Assembly: GCF_029853695.1 (NCBI RefSeq) | Contig: NZ_CP122537.1 | Coordinates: 1,998,501 to 2,062,500, forward strand | Direction: 5' to 3' | Source: Jannaschia sp. GRR-S6-38 | GTDB taxonomy: Bacteria > Pseudomonadota > Alphaproteobacteria > Rhodobacterales > Rhodobacteraceae | DNA: 64,000 nucleotides | Shown: one piece after another, positions 1-8,117 of the stretch | Position numbering within the stretch: the stretch's first letter is position 1 | Layout: every line of letters begins with the position of its first letter | Translations under genes and position numbers: made by a program | The notes under the pieces: generated by a model | Databases searched by the model: none | Told to the model about the DNA's origin: nothing | What the model saw: only the letters and a program-made list of their open reading frames with translations

Positions 1-1
1 C

Positions 2-295
2 CAGCGAATCCTCTACCGCTACAGTCTTGCGCCGTTGATGGCACGGGCCGCCCGAGCCGCCTTTGAGGCACCGGTCGCGGATCCCGGGCAACGCATGCTC
101 ATTCGTTCCGAGCGCTCGCTCTGGCCGGAGCCCGGAACGCGCGGATCGATCCCGCAATGGGCCTTGCGATCCTTCCTGCTTAAGCTCGACCCGAAGATCG
201 AACTCCGGATGCACGGGTTGGTCGAGGTGAACGAGCGTCTCAAGGCGGAACGACGCAAGCGCCGCTTCGCCCGGCAGGAAGGCCGCGGCGGCTGA
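2..295 (+). CDS. C-terminal fragment of an unrecognised protein (truncated by window edge)
   Basis: An open frame runs from base 2 to a TGA at 293-295 and shows 97 residues; the real start lies upstream of the window. The sequence is rich in Arg and Ala, ends in a strongly basic tail (ERRKRRFARQEG), and has no motif I can name. It lies 60 bases upstream of gmd on the same strand, so it probably belongs to the same polysaccharide locus, perhaps as the end of a glycosyl- or sulfotransferase, but that is only context. A TTG/ATG at 35-40 could be mistaken for a start, but the frame is open to the edge. Confidence 0.55.
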   Translation, partial: QRILYRYSLAPLMARAARAAFEAPVADPGQRMLIRSERSLWPEPGTRGSIPQWALRSFLLKLDPKIELRMHGLVEVNERLKAERRKRRFARQEGRGG

Positions 296-355
296 ACGGC
301 TGGCAAAGCGACGGCCTGCCCTCTAGACGGGAGCGAGTTTGGCGGAGGACCACCC

Positions 356-1402
356 ATGAAACGCGCGCTCATCACCGGGATCACCGGGCAGGACGGGGCT
401 TATCTTTCGGAATTCCTGCTGGGCAAGGGCTACGAGGTGCATGGCATCAAGCGCCGGACCTCGCTGTTCAACACCGCGCGGATCGACCACCTCTTCGACG
501 GCCCGCCGGGACAGGAGGGCCGGTTCGTTCTGCATCATGGCGACATGACGGACTCGTCCTCGCTGACGCGGATCCTGCAGCAGGTGCAACCCGACGAGGT
601 CTACAACCTCGCCGCCCAGTCCCATGTCGCCGTCAGCTTCGAGGAGCCGGAATACACCGCCAATTCCGACGCGCTGGGCCCGCTGCGCCTGCTGGAGGCC
701 ATTCGCTTCCTCGGGATGAAGACGCGGTTCTACCAGGCCTCCACCTCCGAGCTCTACGGCCTCGTGCAGGAGACGCCGCAGCGCGAGACGACCCCGTTCT
801 ACCCGCGCTCGCCCTATGCGGTGGCCAAGCTTTATGCCTACTGGATCACGGTGAACTACCGCGAGGCCTATGGGCTCTTCGCCTGCAACGGCATCCTCTT
901 CAACCACGAGAGCCCGCTCCGGGGCGAGACCTTCGTGACCCGCAAGATCACCCGCGCGCTGGCCCGTATCAAGCTGGGCACGGGCGACGTTCTGCGGCTG
1001 GGCAATCTCGACGCCAAGCGCGACTGGGGCCATGCCCGAGACTACGTGGAGATGATGTGGCTGATGCTGCAGCAGGACGAGCCCGAGGATTTCGTGATCG
1101 CCACCGGCGTGCAGTATTCGGTCCGCGATTTCGTCCGCGCCGCCTGCGCCGAACTGGGGATCGAGATCACCTTCGAGGGCGAGGGTCTGGAGGAGGTCGG
1201 CCGCGACGGGCAGGGCCGCGTCATCGTGTCGGTCGATCCGCGCTATTTCCGGCCCGCCGAGGTCGAGACGCTGCTGGGCGATGCCGGCCGCGCGCATCAG
1301 AAGCTGGGTTGGAAGCCCCGGACCAGCTTCGAGACGCTGGTGGCCGAAATGGCCGCCGCGGACCTCGCCGAGGCGCGGCGCGAGGCGGCGCATCATGGCT
1401 GA
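356..1402 (+). CDS. gmd: GDP-mannose 4,6-dehydratase
   Basis: Converts GDP-D-mannose to GDP-4-keto-6-deoxy-D-mannose, the branch point for GDP-L-fucose, GDP-perosamine, GDP-rhamnose and GDP-colitose. The 348 residues are a normal length for this short-chain dehydrogenase family. Visible are the N-terminal dinucleotide motif [12 protein letters not shown] (residues 6-17), the catalytic STSELYG block (129-135), the Y154-x3-K158 pair and the [10 protein letters not shown] block near residue 223. A GGAGG sits about 7 bases before the ATG. The gene overlaps the next one by 8 bases (ATGGCTGA), so the two are probably translationally coupled in one operon. Cytosolic. The identification is firm. Confidence 0.95.
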   Translation: MKRALITGITGQDGAYLSEFLLGKGYEVHGIKRRTSLFNTARIDHLFDGPPGQEGRFVLHHGDMTDSSSLTRILQQVQPDEVYNLAAQSHVAVSFEEPEYTANSDALGPLRLLEAIRFLGMKTRFYQASTSELYGLVQETPQRETTPFYPRSPYAVAKLYAYWITVNYREAYGLFACNGILFNHESPLRGETFVTRKITRALARIKLGTGDVLRLGNLDAKRDWGHARDYVEMMWLMLQQDEPEDFVIATGVQYSVRDFVRAACAELGIEITFEGEGLEEVGRDGQGRVIVSVDPRYFRPAEVETLLGDAGRAHQKLGWKPRTSFETLVAEMAAADLAEARREAAHHG

Positions 1403-2357
1403 CGCGCCGGTGGTCTTTCCGCTGCGGGGCCGCCGCGTCTACGTGGCGGGCGCGTCCGGCATGGTCGGCGGCGCGCTGGTGCGGCGGCTGGCCTCGGAGG
1501 ATTGCGAGGTGTTGACCACGCGGCGGGCCGAGCTGGACCTGACGCGCCAGCAGCCGGTCGAGGACTGGTTCGCCGCCAATCGCCCCGACGCGGTGATCTT
1601 GGCGGCCGCGCGCGTCGGCGGGATCGGCGCGAACACCGCCTTCCCGGCGGAATTCCTGAACCAGAACCTCGCCATCCAGACCAACGTGATCGAGGCGGCG
1701 CATGCCAATGGCTGCGAACGGCTGCTCTTTCTCGGCTCCTCCTGCATCTATCCCAAGGACAGCCCGCAGCCGATGCGCGAGGAGCATCTGATGCAGGGCC
1801 CGCTGGAGCCCACGAACGAGGGCTACGCGCTGGCCAAGATCGCGGGCATCCGCGCCTGCCAGTATCTCTGGCGTCAGCACGGGCGGCACTATATCTCGGC
1901 CATGCCGACCAACCTCTTCGGACCCGGAGACAATTTCGACCTGGTGGCCGGCCACGTGATCCCGGCGCTGATCGTGAAATTCGTCGCGGCCGTCCGGACC
2001 GGCGCGCCGACCGTCACGATCTGGGGCACCGGGTCGGCCCGGCGCGAATTCATGCATGCCGACGATTGCGCCGATGCGCTGATCTTCCTGCTGAAGCGTT
2101 ACGACGCGCCCGAGCATATCAATGTCGGCACCGGCGAGGAGGTCTCGATCCTCGAACTGGCCGAGATGATCGCCGATCTGACCGGCTTCGAGGGCGAGAT
2201 CGTGAAGGACACCACCAAGCCCGACGGCATGGCGCGCAAGCTGATGGACAGCTCGCGCCTGCGCGCCCTTGGCTGGACCCCCCGGATCGGCCTGCGCGAG
2301 GGCCTCGACCGCACCATCCGCGCCTATCGGGCGCAAACGGAGGACGCCCATGCCTGA
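1395..2357 (+). CDS. fcl: GDP-L-fucose synthase (3,5-epimerase/4-reductase) or ColC-type GDP-L-colitose synthase
   Basis: NADPH-dependent epimerase/reductase acting on the Gmd product. The protein has 320 residues and an N-terminal [11 protein letters not shown] dinucleotide motif (18-28). It carries the family residues: SSC at 115-117 (the Cys acts in epimerisation), Y144-x3-K148 and H187 in the DNF-x4-GHV block. The match to Fcl is strong, but ColC enzymes of the colitose pathway are homologous and the next gene is ColD-like, so the in vivo substrate may be the 3-deoxy intermediate. The ATG at 1395 overlaps the gmd stop, and the gene's own stop overlaps the next start by 8 bases. Cytosolic. 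Confidence 0.88.
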   Translation: MADAPVVFPLRGRRVYVAGASGMVGGALVRRLASEDCEVLTTRRAELDLTRQQPVEDWFAANRPDAVILAAARVGGIGANTAFPAEFLNQNLAIQTNVIEAAHANGCERLLFLGSSCIYPKDSPQPMREEHLMQGPLEPTNEGYALAKIAGIRACQYLWRQHGRHYISAMPTNLFGPGDNFDLVAGHVIPALIVKFVAAVRTGAPTVTIWGTGSARREFMHADDCADALIFLLKRYDAPEHINVGTGEEVSILELAEMIADLTGFEGEIVKDTTKPDGMARKLMDSSRLRALGWTPRIGLREGLDRTIRAYRAQTEDAHA

Positions 2358-3537
2358 CACCGCCCTGCCGCTGGCCACCACCACCTGGGACCAGGCCGAA
2401 TACGACGCCATCCAGCGCGTCGTGGATTCCGGCTTCTTCTCGATGGGCAAGGAGGTCCGCGCCTTCGAGGAGCAGTTCGCCGCGGCGATGGGATCGCGTT
2501 TCGCGGTGATGGTGAATTCGGGCAGCTCGGCCAACCTGCTCTTCGTCGCCGCCTTGCGCTACCACGACCGCCCGCTGATGCCGGGCGACGAGGTGATCGT
2601 GCCCGCCGTCTCCTGGTCGACCAGCTATTACCCGTTCCAGCAATACGGCTGTCACCTGAAATTCGTCGATATCGACGCGGCCACGCTGAACTACGACCTG
2701 GACGCGCTGGAGGCCGCCGTCACCGACCGGACCCGCGCGATCCTCGCCGTGAACCTGCTCGGCAACCCAAACGATTTCGACCGCATCGGGGCGATCATCG
2801 GCACCCGCGACATCATCCTGCTGGAGGATAATTGCGAGTCCCTGGGCGCGCGGTTCAATGGCCGCCAATGCGGCACCTTCGGGCTGGCGGGCAGCTATTC
2901 GAGCTTCTTCTCGCACCACATCTCGACCATGGAGGGCGGGCTGGTCGCGACCGATGACGAGAAGCTCTACCACATCATGCTCTCGGTCCGCGCCCATGGC
3001 TGGACCCGCAACCTGCCCGATCCGAACCACGTCACCGGCACCAAGGGCGACGATCCCTTCACCGAGAGCTTCCGCTTCGTGCTGCCGGGCTACAACTTGC
3101 GCCCGCTCGAGATGTCGGGCGCGATCGGGCAGGCACAGCTGGAGAAGCTGCCGATGATCGTGCGCGAGCGCCGCGCCAATGCCGCCCGCTTCAAGGCGGT
3201 GATGTCCGACTTCCCGCAGATCGCCACGCAGGCCGAGACCGGCGAGAGCAGCTGGTTCGGCTTCTCGATGGTGCTGGACCCGCAAGCGGGCCTCGCGCGC
3301 AAGACGCTGGTCGACGCGCTGACCGGCGCGGGGATCGAATGCCGGCCCATCGTCGCGGGCAATTTCGCCCGCAACGAGGTGGTCGAGAAGCATTTCGATT
3401 ATTCCATCCACGGCACGCTGGCCAATGCCGACCTGATCGACCGCAACGGCCTGTTCATCGGCAACCATCACTATCCGCTCGACGACCAGTTCGCGCGGCT
3501 GGCGGAGGTTCTGAGAGGCGTGCTGGGCGAGGCGTAG
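2350..3537 (+). CDS. colD: ColD-like GDP-4-keto-6-deoxy-D-mannose 3-dehydratase (PLP/PMP-dependent)
   Basis: DegT/DnrJ/EryC1/StrS-fold enzyme of 395 residues. In ordinary sugar aminotransferases the PLP-binding lysine precedes a short loop ending in EGG. Here that loop reads SFFSHHISTMEGG, and His189 aligns with the lysine. His at this place marks the 3-dehydratases ColD (GDP-sugar) and RfbH/E1 (CDP-sugar). The length and the absence of an evident C-terminal Cys cluster fit ColD, which has no Fe-S cluster. ColD uses PMP and glutamate to remove the C3 hydroxyl of the Gmd product on the way to GDP-L-colitose. The start at 2350 is fixed by the 8-base overlap with the preceding gene. A perosamine-synthase-like 4-aminotransferase is unlikely without the lysine. 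Confidence 0.82.
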   Translation: MPDTALPLATTTWDQAEYDAIQRVVDSGFFSMGKEVRAFEEQFAAAMGSRFAVMVNSGSSANLLFVAALRYHDRPLMPGDEVIVPAVSWSTSYYPFQQYGCHLKFVDIDAATLNYDLDALEAAVTDRTRAILAVNLLGNPNDFDRIGAIIGTRDIILLEDNCESLGARFNGRQCGTFGLAGSYSSFFSHHISTMEGGLVATDDEKLYHIMLSVRAHGWTRNLPDPNHVTGTKGDDPFTESFRFVLPGYNLRPLEMSGAIGQAQLEKLPMIVRERRANAARFKAVMSDFPQIATQAETGESSWFGFSMVLDPQAGLARKTLVDALTGAGIECRPIVAGNFARNEVVEKHFDYSIHGTLANADLIDRNGLFIGNHHYPLDDQFARLAEVLRGVLGEA

Positions 3538-3587
3538 CGCGACGGCGGGCCGCTATGCGGCCGCTCCGCGCGAAGCCCGTCCAGCCG

Positions 3588-4418
3588 TCAGACCCGCACC
3601 CACCCCTCGGGGATCAGGTCGGGGTTGTCCTGCGCGGGGTCGCGGAACCAGGTCCTAGGCGCGACCACCCGCTTGCCAGGCTTGCCGTTCAGCCACGCCC
3701 CCCACCACGAGAAGGTCGAGTTGGCGATGACGTGATGCGCGCAGGCCGACATCAGCGCCATGTCCACCTCCGGGCCCGCGCCGGGCAGGTCGACGACCTC
3801 CATCGCCACGCCCAGGTCGAGGTTTTCGCGCACCCAGGCCGGATCGTCGCTGAAGGCGAAGACGGGGCCCATATCGTCGCCCAGCGCTGCGAGCGCGCGG
3901 GCGTAATAGGCGGCGTCGCAACTGCCATAGGCGCCCGAGGCGAGGTAGTCCCCCCGCCGCACATGCAGCGACACGGCCCGCGGCGCTGCCGCGATGCGCG
4001 CCGCGACCGCCTGCGCGGCGGGGGGCAGCGGGGCGGCGGGGGCGAGCTCGGCCCGGATCGCTTCCGCCTGGTCGGCGAAATAGAGCTCCGACTGGAAATA
4101 GCCGTGCAGGTAGGCGCCGTCCGGCGCAGCCGTCACGCGCGGGTCGAACCCGGGTCCGCGCTGCCGGATCAGCCGCCGCGTCGAAGCTCGCCAGAGCGCG
4201 TATCGGATCGGCGCTGCATGCCGGTCGGGCGGCAGGTCGGCGGGCGGCACGGTCTGCACCCGAAGCGCGCCCAGGCCGTTCGTCCAATGCGCCCCCTTGG
4301 CGTCCGTCTCGCGCGCATCCAGCGCAAGGTCCACGCCCAGCCGCAGCGCCAAGGCCCGGCCGGCGGCATATTGGAACATCTGGTTGCCCAGGCCCCCGAG
4401 AAGGCGCGCGGTGATCAT
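3588..4418 (-). CDS. GT11 alpha-1,2-fucosyltransferase (possibly colitosyltransferase)
   Basis: Glycosyltransferase family 11 enzyme of 276 residues, a usual length. It starts with LLGGLGNQMFQYAAG (6-20), carries the GDP-fucose-binding HVRRGDY block (152-158) and ends with the family motif NSTFSWWGAWL (233-243). The ATG at 4418 fits the family N-terminus; the frame is open further upstream but without family sequence. It converges with the ColD-like gene (50 bp gap) and diverges from the GT4 gene (45 bp gap holding both start regions). GT11 members move L-fucose, and the E. coli O55 member WbgN comes from a colitose-containing O antigen, so the donor here could be GDP-fucose or GDP-colitose. 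Confidence 0.88.
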   Translation of the reverse strand: MITARLLGGLGNQMFQYAAGRALALRLGVDLALDARETDAKGAHWTNGLGALRVQTVPPADLPPDRHAAPIRYALWRASTRRLIRQRGPGFDPRVTAAPDGAYLHGYFQSELYFADQAEAIRAELAPAAPLPPAAQAVAARIAAAPRAVSLHVRRGDYLASGAYGSCDAAYYARALAALGDDMGPVFAFSDDPAWVRENLDLGVAMEVVDLPGAGPEVDMALMSACAHHVIANSTFSWWGAWLNGKPGKRVVAPRTWFRDPAQDNPDLIPEGWVRV

Positions 4419-4463
4419 CCCGGGTTCTTGCCAAAGCCCGGCCGCGGTGACCATAGCGGGGAC

Positions 4464-5495
4464 ATGGCCGAGCTGATCGTGACCAATCTCAACCCGCGCT
4501 TCACCGGCGTCTCGGCCACCGCCGCGGGGGTCGTGGCCGTGCAGGCCGGGCGCTACGACATGGCGCTGGCGGGGCATCCGCTGCCCGGCTGTCCCACGCC
4601 GGTCGGCCTCGGCCGCGCCCGCGCGCTCAGCCGCGATCCGGGCGGGCGGCCCTTCGCCATCTGGCACCTGCGCCGCAACCCCGAGATGCGCGCGGGCCTC
4701 TGGGCGCGGGACGTGCTGCGCCTGCCGATCCGGCTGGTCTTCACCTCGGCCGCGCAGCGCCGGCATTCGGCCTATCCGCGCTGGCTTATCGGGCGGATGG
4801 ACGCGGTGATCGCCACCACGCAGGCCGCCGCGACCTTCGTCCCGCATGTCCGCGCGGTGGTGCCGCATGGGGTCGATTGCGCGCGCTGGCACCCCGCGCC
4901 GGACCGCGCCGCCGCCTGGGCCGCGACCGGCTTTCCCGGCAGTCACGGCGTCGCCTGCATCGGCCGCGTCCGGCCCGAGAAGGGCACCGACCGCTTCGTC
5001 GATGCCATGCTGCGCCTGCTGCCCGCGCGCCCGGGCCTGACCGCGCTGGTCATCGGCCGGGCGGGGCGCGGGGATGCCGCCTTCCTCGATGCGCTGAAGG
5101 CCCGCGTGGCGGCGGCGGGGCTGGCGGATCGGCTCCTGTTTCCGGGCGAGGTCGGGGCCGACGGGATGCCGGCGCTGATGCGGGGCCTGTCGGCGCTGAT
5201 CGCGCTGCCGCGCTACGAGGGCTACGGGATGACCCCGCTCGAGGCGATGGCTTCCGGCGTGCCCTTCCTCGCCACCGATACCGGCCATTTCCGCGACTTC
5301 GCCGAAGGCGGTGCGGGCGTGATCGTCCCCAATGACGACCGTGCCGCCGAGGCCGCCGCCGAACGCCTGCCCGCGCTTCTGGACGCGGCCGGCGCGCCCG
5401 CCATCGCGCGCGTCCGGGCCGAGGCGCGGTTCGCCATCGCCCGCGAGGTGGACGGGATCGGCGCGGTCTACGAGACGCTCTGGGCCGGCGCATGA
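4464..5495 (+). CDS. GT4 glycosyltransferase, LpcC-like (LPS core mannosyltransferase type)
   Basis: Retaining glycosyltransferase of 343 residues with two Rossmann halves. The C-terminal half shows GRVRPEKG (167-174) and the GT4 E-x7-E motif with E252 and E260 in the YEGYGMTPLEAMASG block. The N-terminal TNLNPRFTGVSAT and the NPEMRAGLWARDVL block resemble LpcC of rhizobia, which adds mannose to the LPS core; this assignment is from memory and moderately sure. The ATG at 4464 is used because the longer open frame upstream runs antisense to the fucosyltransferase. The stop overlaps the next gene's start by 4 bases (ATGA). Likely works on the cytoplasmic face in LPS assembly. Confidence 0.8.
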   Translation: MAELIVTNLNPRFTGVSATAAGVVAVQAGRYDMALAGHPLPGCPTPVGLGRARALSRDPGGRPFAIWHLRRNPEMRAGLWARDVLRLPIRLVFTSAAQRRHSAYPRWLIGRMDAVIATTQAAATFVPHVRAVVPHGVDCARWHPAPDRAAAWAATGFPGSHGVACIGRVRPEKGTDRFVDAMLRLLPARPGLTALVIGRAGRGDAAFLDALKARVAAAGLADRLLFPGEVGADGMPALMRGLSALIALPRYEGYGMTPLEAMASGVPFLATDTGHFRDFAEGGAGVIVPNDDRAAEAAAERLPALLDAAGAPAIARVRAEARFAIAREVDGIGAVYETLWAGA

Positions 5496-6218
5496 AGGTC
5501 GAGGCCGCCCTGATCGTCCACCTGGCCCGCGCCGCGCAGCGCCGCGCGCAGGTCGAGATGCTGATCCGCGACTGCCCCGTCCCGGCGCAGGTCCTGGACG
5601 CGGTGGACGGGCGCGCGCTGGCGCCGGCGGCCTTGCGCGAGCGATACCGCCCGGGCCTCCATCGCCCGCGCTATCCCTTCGCGCTGAACCCGGGCGAGAT
5701 CGCTTGCTTTCTTTCGCATCGCGCGGCCTGGGCGCGAGATCGTGGCGGAGGGCTGGGAGGCCGCGTTGGTGATCGAGGACGACGCCGGGATCGATCCGGC
5801 CCCGCTGGCCCGCGCCATCGCGCTAGCCGAGGCGCATGCCACGACGGGCTTCGTGCAGTTCCAGACCCGCGCGCCGGGGCCCGGGCGCGCGGTGGCGCAG
5901 GACGGCTCGGTCGCGCTCATAGATCCGGAGGTCGTGCCGCTGCGCACGACCTTCAACCTGTTCTCCCGCGCCGCCGCGGCGCGGCTTCTGGAGGCGACGG
6001 ACCGCTTCGACCGGCCGATCGACACCTTCCTGCAGATGCACTGGGTCACCGGCGTGAAGCCTCTGGTCCTCTGGCCCTCGGGCGCGTCGGAAGCCTCGGC
6101 CGCGCTGGGCGGCAGCGTGATCCAGTTGAAGGGCGGGCTAGGCGCGAAGCTGCGGCGCGAGGTGCTGCGGCCGCTCTACCGCGCGGCGATCAGGCGGCGA
6201 TCGCGCAGGGCGTCGTAG
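5492..6218 (+). pseudogene. GT25-type LPS glycosyltransferase gene with a frameshift
   Basis: Frame one (from ATG 5492) reads as an N-terminal glycosyltransferase 25 domain up to NPGEIACFLSHRAAWA. It then loses family sequence near 5732-5735. A second frame, one base over, continues with EIVAEGWEAALVIEDDAG, the GT25 donor-binding acidic motif, and runs to a TAG at 6216-6218. Removing one base from GCGC at 5732-5735 joins the two into a protein of about 241 residues. This is either a real inactivating indel or a base-calling error. Family members add Gal or similar sugars to LPS. The 3' end overlaps the convergent sulfotransferase-like gene by 43 bases, which is more than usual and fits a degraded end. 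Confidence 0.72.
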
Positions 6219-6871
6219 AAGGGCAAAGCCGCGCGCAGCAGGTCGGGCCGGTCGGGCCGGGGCAGCGGGCCCTCGGGCCCCGCGAACCCGGTCGAGCGAT
6301 GCACCGCGCCGTACCAATGCGAAGCCCAGACGCCGTCCGAGGGATGCCCGCCCGCGGGCCAGGACAGCATCGCGTCCGACCAGGACAGGCCGATCTCGAC
6401 GCAGAATTTCTGCAGCATTTCCCGTGGGTTGTCGCGCAGGTCGGCGGTGTCGATGACGATCCCGCCGAAGCGGTCGTAGAGCGTGGCCTGCGCGGCGAAG
6501 GCGATGTCGGCCTCGGTGATCGTGTCGCGCTTTGCGCCGTAGCTCGCGATGACGCGGGCGGGGTGGCGGATGAGGTGCAGATGCACCGCGCTCTCGGCCC
6601 AGGAGAGCGGCATGCCGGCCACCATGTGATGGGCCATATGCTTCTGATAGGAGTGGATTTTCGGCTCCGCCGCGCAGGTGGCCGCGACGGTGGCCGGGTC
6701 GCTGGGCTGGCTCGCGAGGATCGCGTCGCGCATCGGGTGGTCGAGGCCGGTGGCGGCCAGGTAGGCGGCGTAGAACGGCTCGTCCATCACCTCGAAGTCC
6801 GGGCGATTTCCGAAGGCGTACATCATCGCGGTGGAGAGGTTCCGGGGGCCGGACCAGGCGATAATTCTCAT
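6176..6871 (-). CDS. sulfotransferase-like P-loop protein
   Basis: A protein of 231 residues with a sulfotransferase-type fold. The N-terminal WSGPRNLSTAMMYAF block (6-20) matches the 5'-phosphosulfate-binding loop, and LIRHPARVIASY (near 98-109) matches the 3'-phosphate-binding strand-helix. The substrate is unknown. In other Rhodobacteraceae I recall this family near a class IV aminotransferase, and such a gene is present 2.1 kb downstream here, separated by two inserted genes. The ATG at 6871 gives the canonical N-terminus. It is divergent from the cytochrome c gene with a 188-bp gap. Sulfation of a polysaccharide is possible but not shown. Confidence 0.75.
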   Translation of the reverse strand: MRIIAWSGPRNLSTAMMYAFGNRPDFEVMDEPFYAAYLAATGLDHPMRDAILASQPSDPATVAATCAAEPKIHSYQKHMAHHMVAGMPLSWAESAVHLHLIRHPARVIASYGAKRDTITEADIAFAAQATLYDRFGGIVIDTADLRDNPREMLQKFCVEIGLSWSDAMLSWPAGGHPSDGVWASHWYGAVHRSTGFAGPEGPLPRPDRPDLLRAALPFYDALRDRRLIAAR

Positions 6872-7059
6872 GCGAATTCCATGGGTGATGCGCGGGTGAT
6901 CTACGGGTGATCTGTGTCGGACGTGTCCGGGCGGGGGTCAAGCCGGGCGGGCGGTCCGGTGCGGCGCGCGGCATCGGCGCATTCCGCGGGCCCGGGGATG
7001 AGAGCTTGGTTCGACTCGGCAATGGGCGCATTGTGGTGCCACCAGGGGAGGGCAAGCCC

Positions 7060-7902
7060 ATGAAGATCCGCGTTCTCACGATCGTCGCGATCCTGTCCGG
7101 AACCGGAGCGCTGGCCGAACCATCGCTCGAACGCGGCAAATACCTCGTCGAGGGTCCGGCCGCCTGCGGCAATTGCCACACGCCGATGGGACCGCAGGGA
7201 CCGATCATGGAGATGAACCTGGCGGGCCGCCTGGTGGAGGAGACACCCGGCTTCACCGCCATTTCGGCCAACATCACGCCCGGTGGCCGGGTGAAGGACT
7301 GGACGGATATCGAACTCGCCCGGGCGATCCGCGAGGGGATCACGCCGGGCGGGACGCGGGTGATCGGACCGCCGATGCCGATCGTGCTCTACAGCCGGCT
7401 GTCGGACGACGATGTGATGTCGATCGTGATGTATCTGCGCAGCGTGCCCGCCGTGGAGAACGATCCGGGCGAGAGCGTGTACAACATTCCGCTCCCGCCG
7501 GCCTACGGCCCGCCCGTCGAAGGGGTCCCCCATCCCGAGGAAGGCGTGACGGTGGCCTATGGCGAATATCTCGCGGGGCCGGTGGCGCATTGCATCGAGT
7601 GCCACAGCCCGATGGGGCCGATGGGCCCGGACTGGATGAACCAGCTCGGGGCCGGGGGGTTCACGTTCCACGGCCCCTGGGGGACCTCGGTTTCCGCGAA
7701 CCTCACGCCGCATCCCGAGGACGGGATCGCGAAATGGAGCGACGCGGAGCTGATCCAGATGATCACCACCGCGACCCGCCCGGACGGGACGCCGATGATG
7801 CCGCCGATGGGGTTCGGCTATTACAGCCGGATGACCGAAGACGACCTCAAGGCGGTGATCCTGTATCTGCGCCAGATCCCGCCGCTGCCGGACCCGATCT
7901 GA
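7060..7902 (+). CDS. exported diheme cytochrome c
   Basis: A protein of 280 residues with a cleavable-looking signal peptide (VLTIVAILSGTGALA, 5-19) and two c-type heme motifs, CGNCH at 36-40 and CIECH at 178-182, each followed by PMGP. The two halves look like a duplicated domain; each has an SANITP/SANLTP segment and a YxR-MS/TEDD pattern. This resembles the cytochrome subunits of periplasmic alcohol, aldehyde or gluconate dehydrogenases, which pass electrons from a dehydrogenase to the respiratory chain, but no such dehydrogenase is next door. The ATG at 7060, after a purine-rich ribosome site (AGGGGAGG), was chosen over the longer frame from 6907 because it starts the signal peptide. Confidence 0.85.
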   Translation: MKIRVLTIVAILSGTGALAEPSLERGKYLVEGPAACGNCHTPMGPQGPIMEMNLAGRLVEETPGFTAISANITPGGRVKDWTDIELARAIREGITPGGTRVIGPPMPIVLYSRLSDDDVMSIVMYLRSVPAVENDPGESVYNIPLPPAYGPPVEGVPHPEEGVTVAYGEYLAGPVAHCIECHSPMGPMGPDWMNQLGAGGFTFHGPWGTSVSANLTPHPEDGIAKWSDAELIQMITTATRPDGTPMMPPMGFGYYSRMTEDDLKAVILYLRQIPPLPDPI

Positions 7903-8117
7903 GGCGAGACGACCCCATTCAAGGGGCGCGCGGCCGGGCCTAGGGCGAGAGGGCGCGCCTTTGCGCGCGTGACCGACGGCGCGACCCCACACCGCCCTTG
8001 CCCCTCCACCGCCCGTCACGCCCCCCGATCCGGCCTGTTGCAGGTCAATGCCCGGGCCGCGGAGCGCGATTAGGCTGGTCTTACGATTTCTCGTTTCGAC
8101 GACAGGAGGAGGACAGG

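Noticed and set aside
2350..3537. Perosamine synthase (GDP-4-keto-6-deoxymannose 4-aminotransferase)
   Set aside because: The PLP-binding lysine that aminotransferases need is replaced by His189, which fits the 3-dehydratase group.
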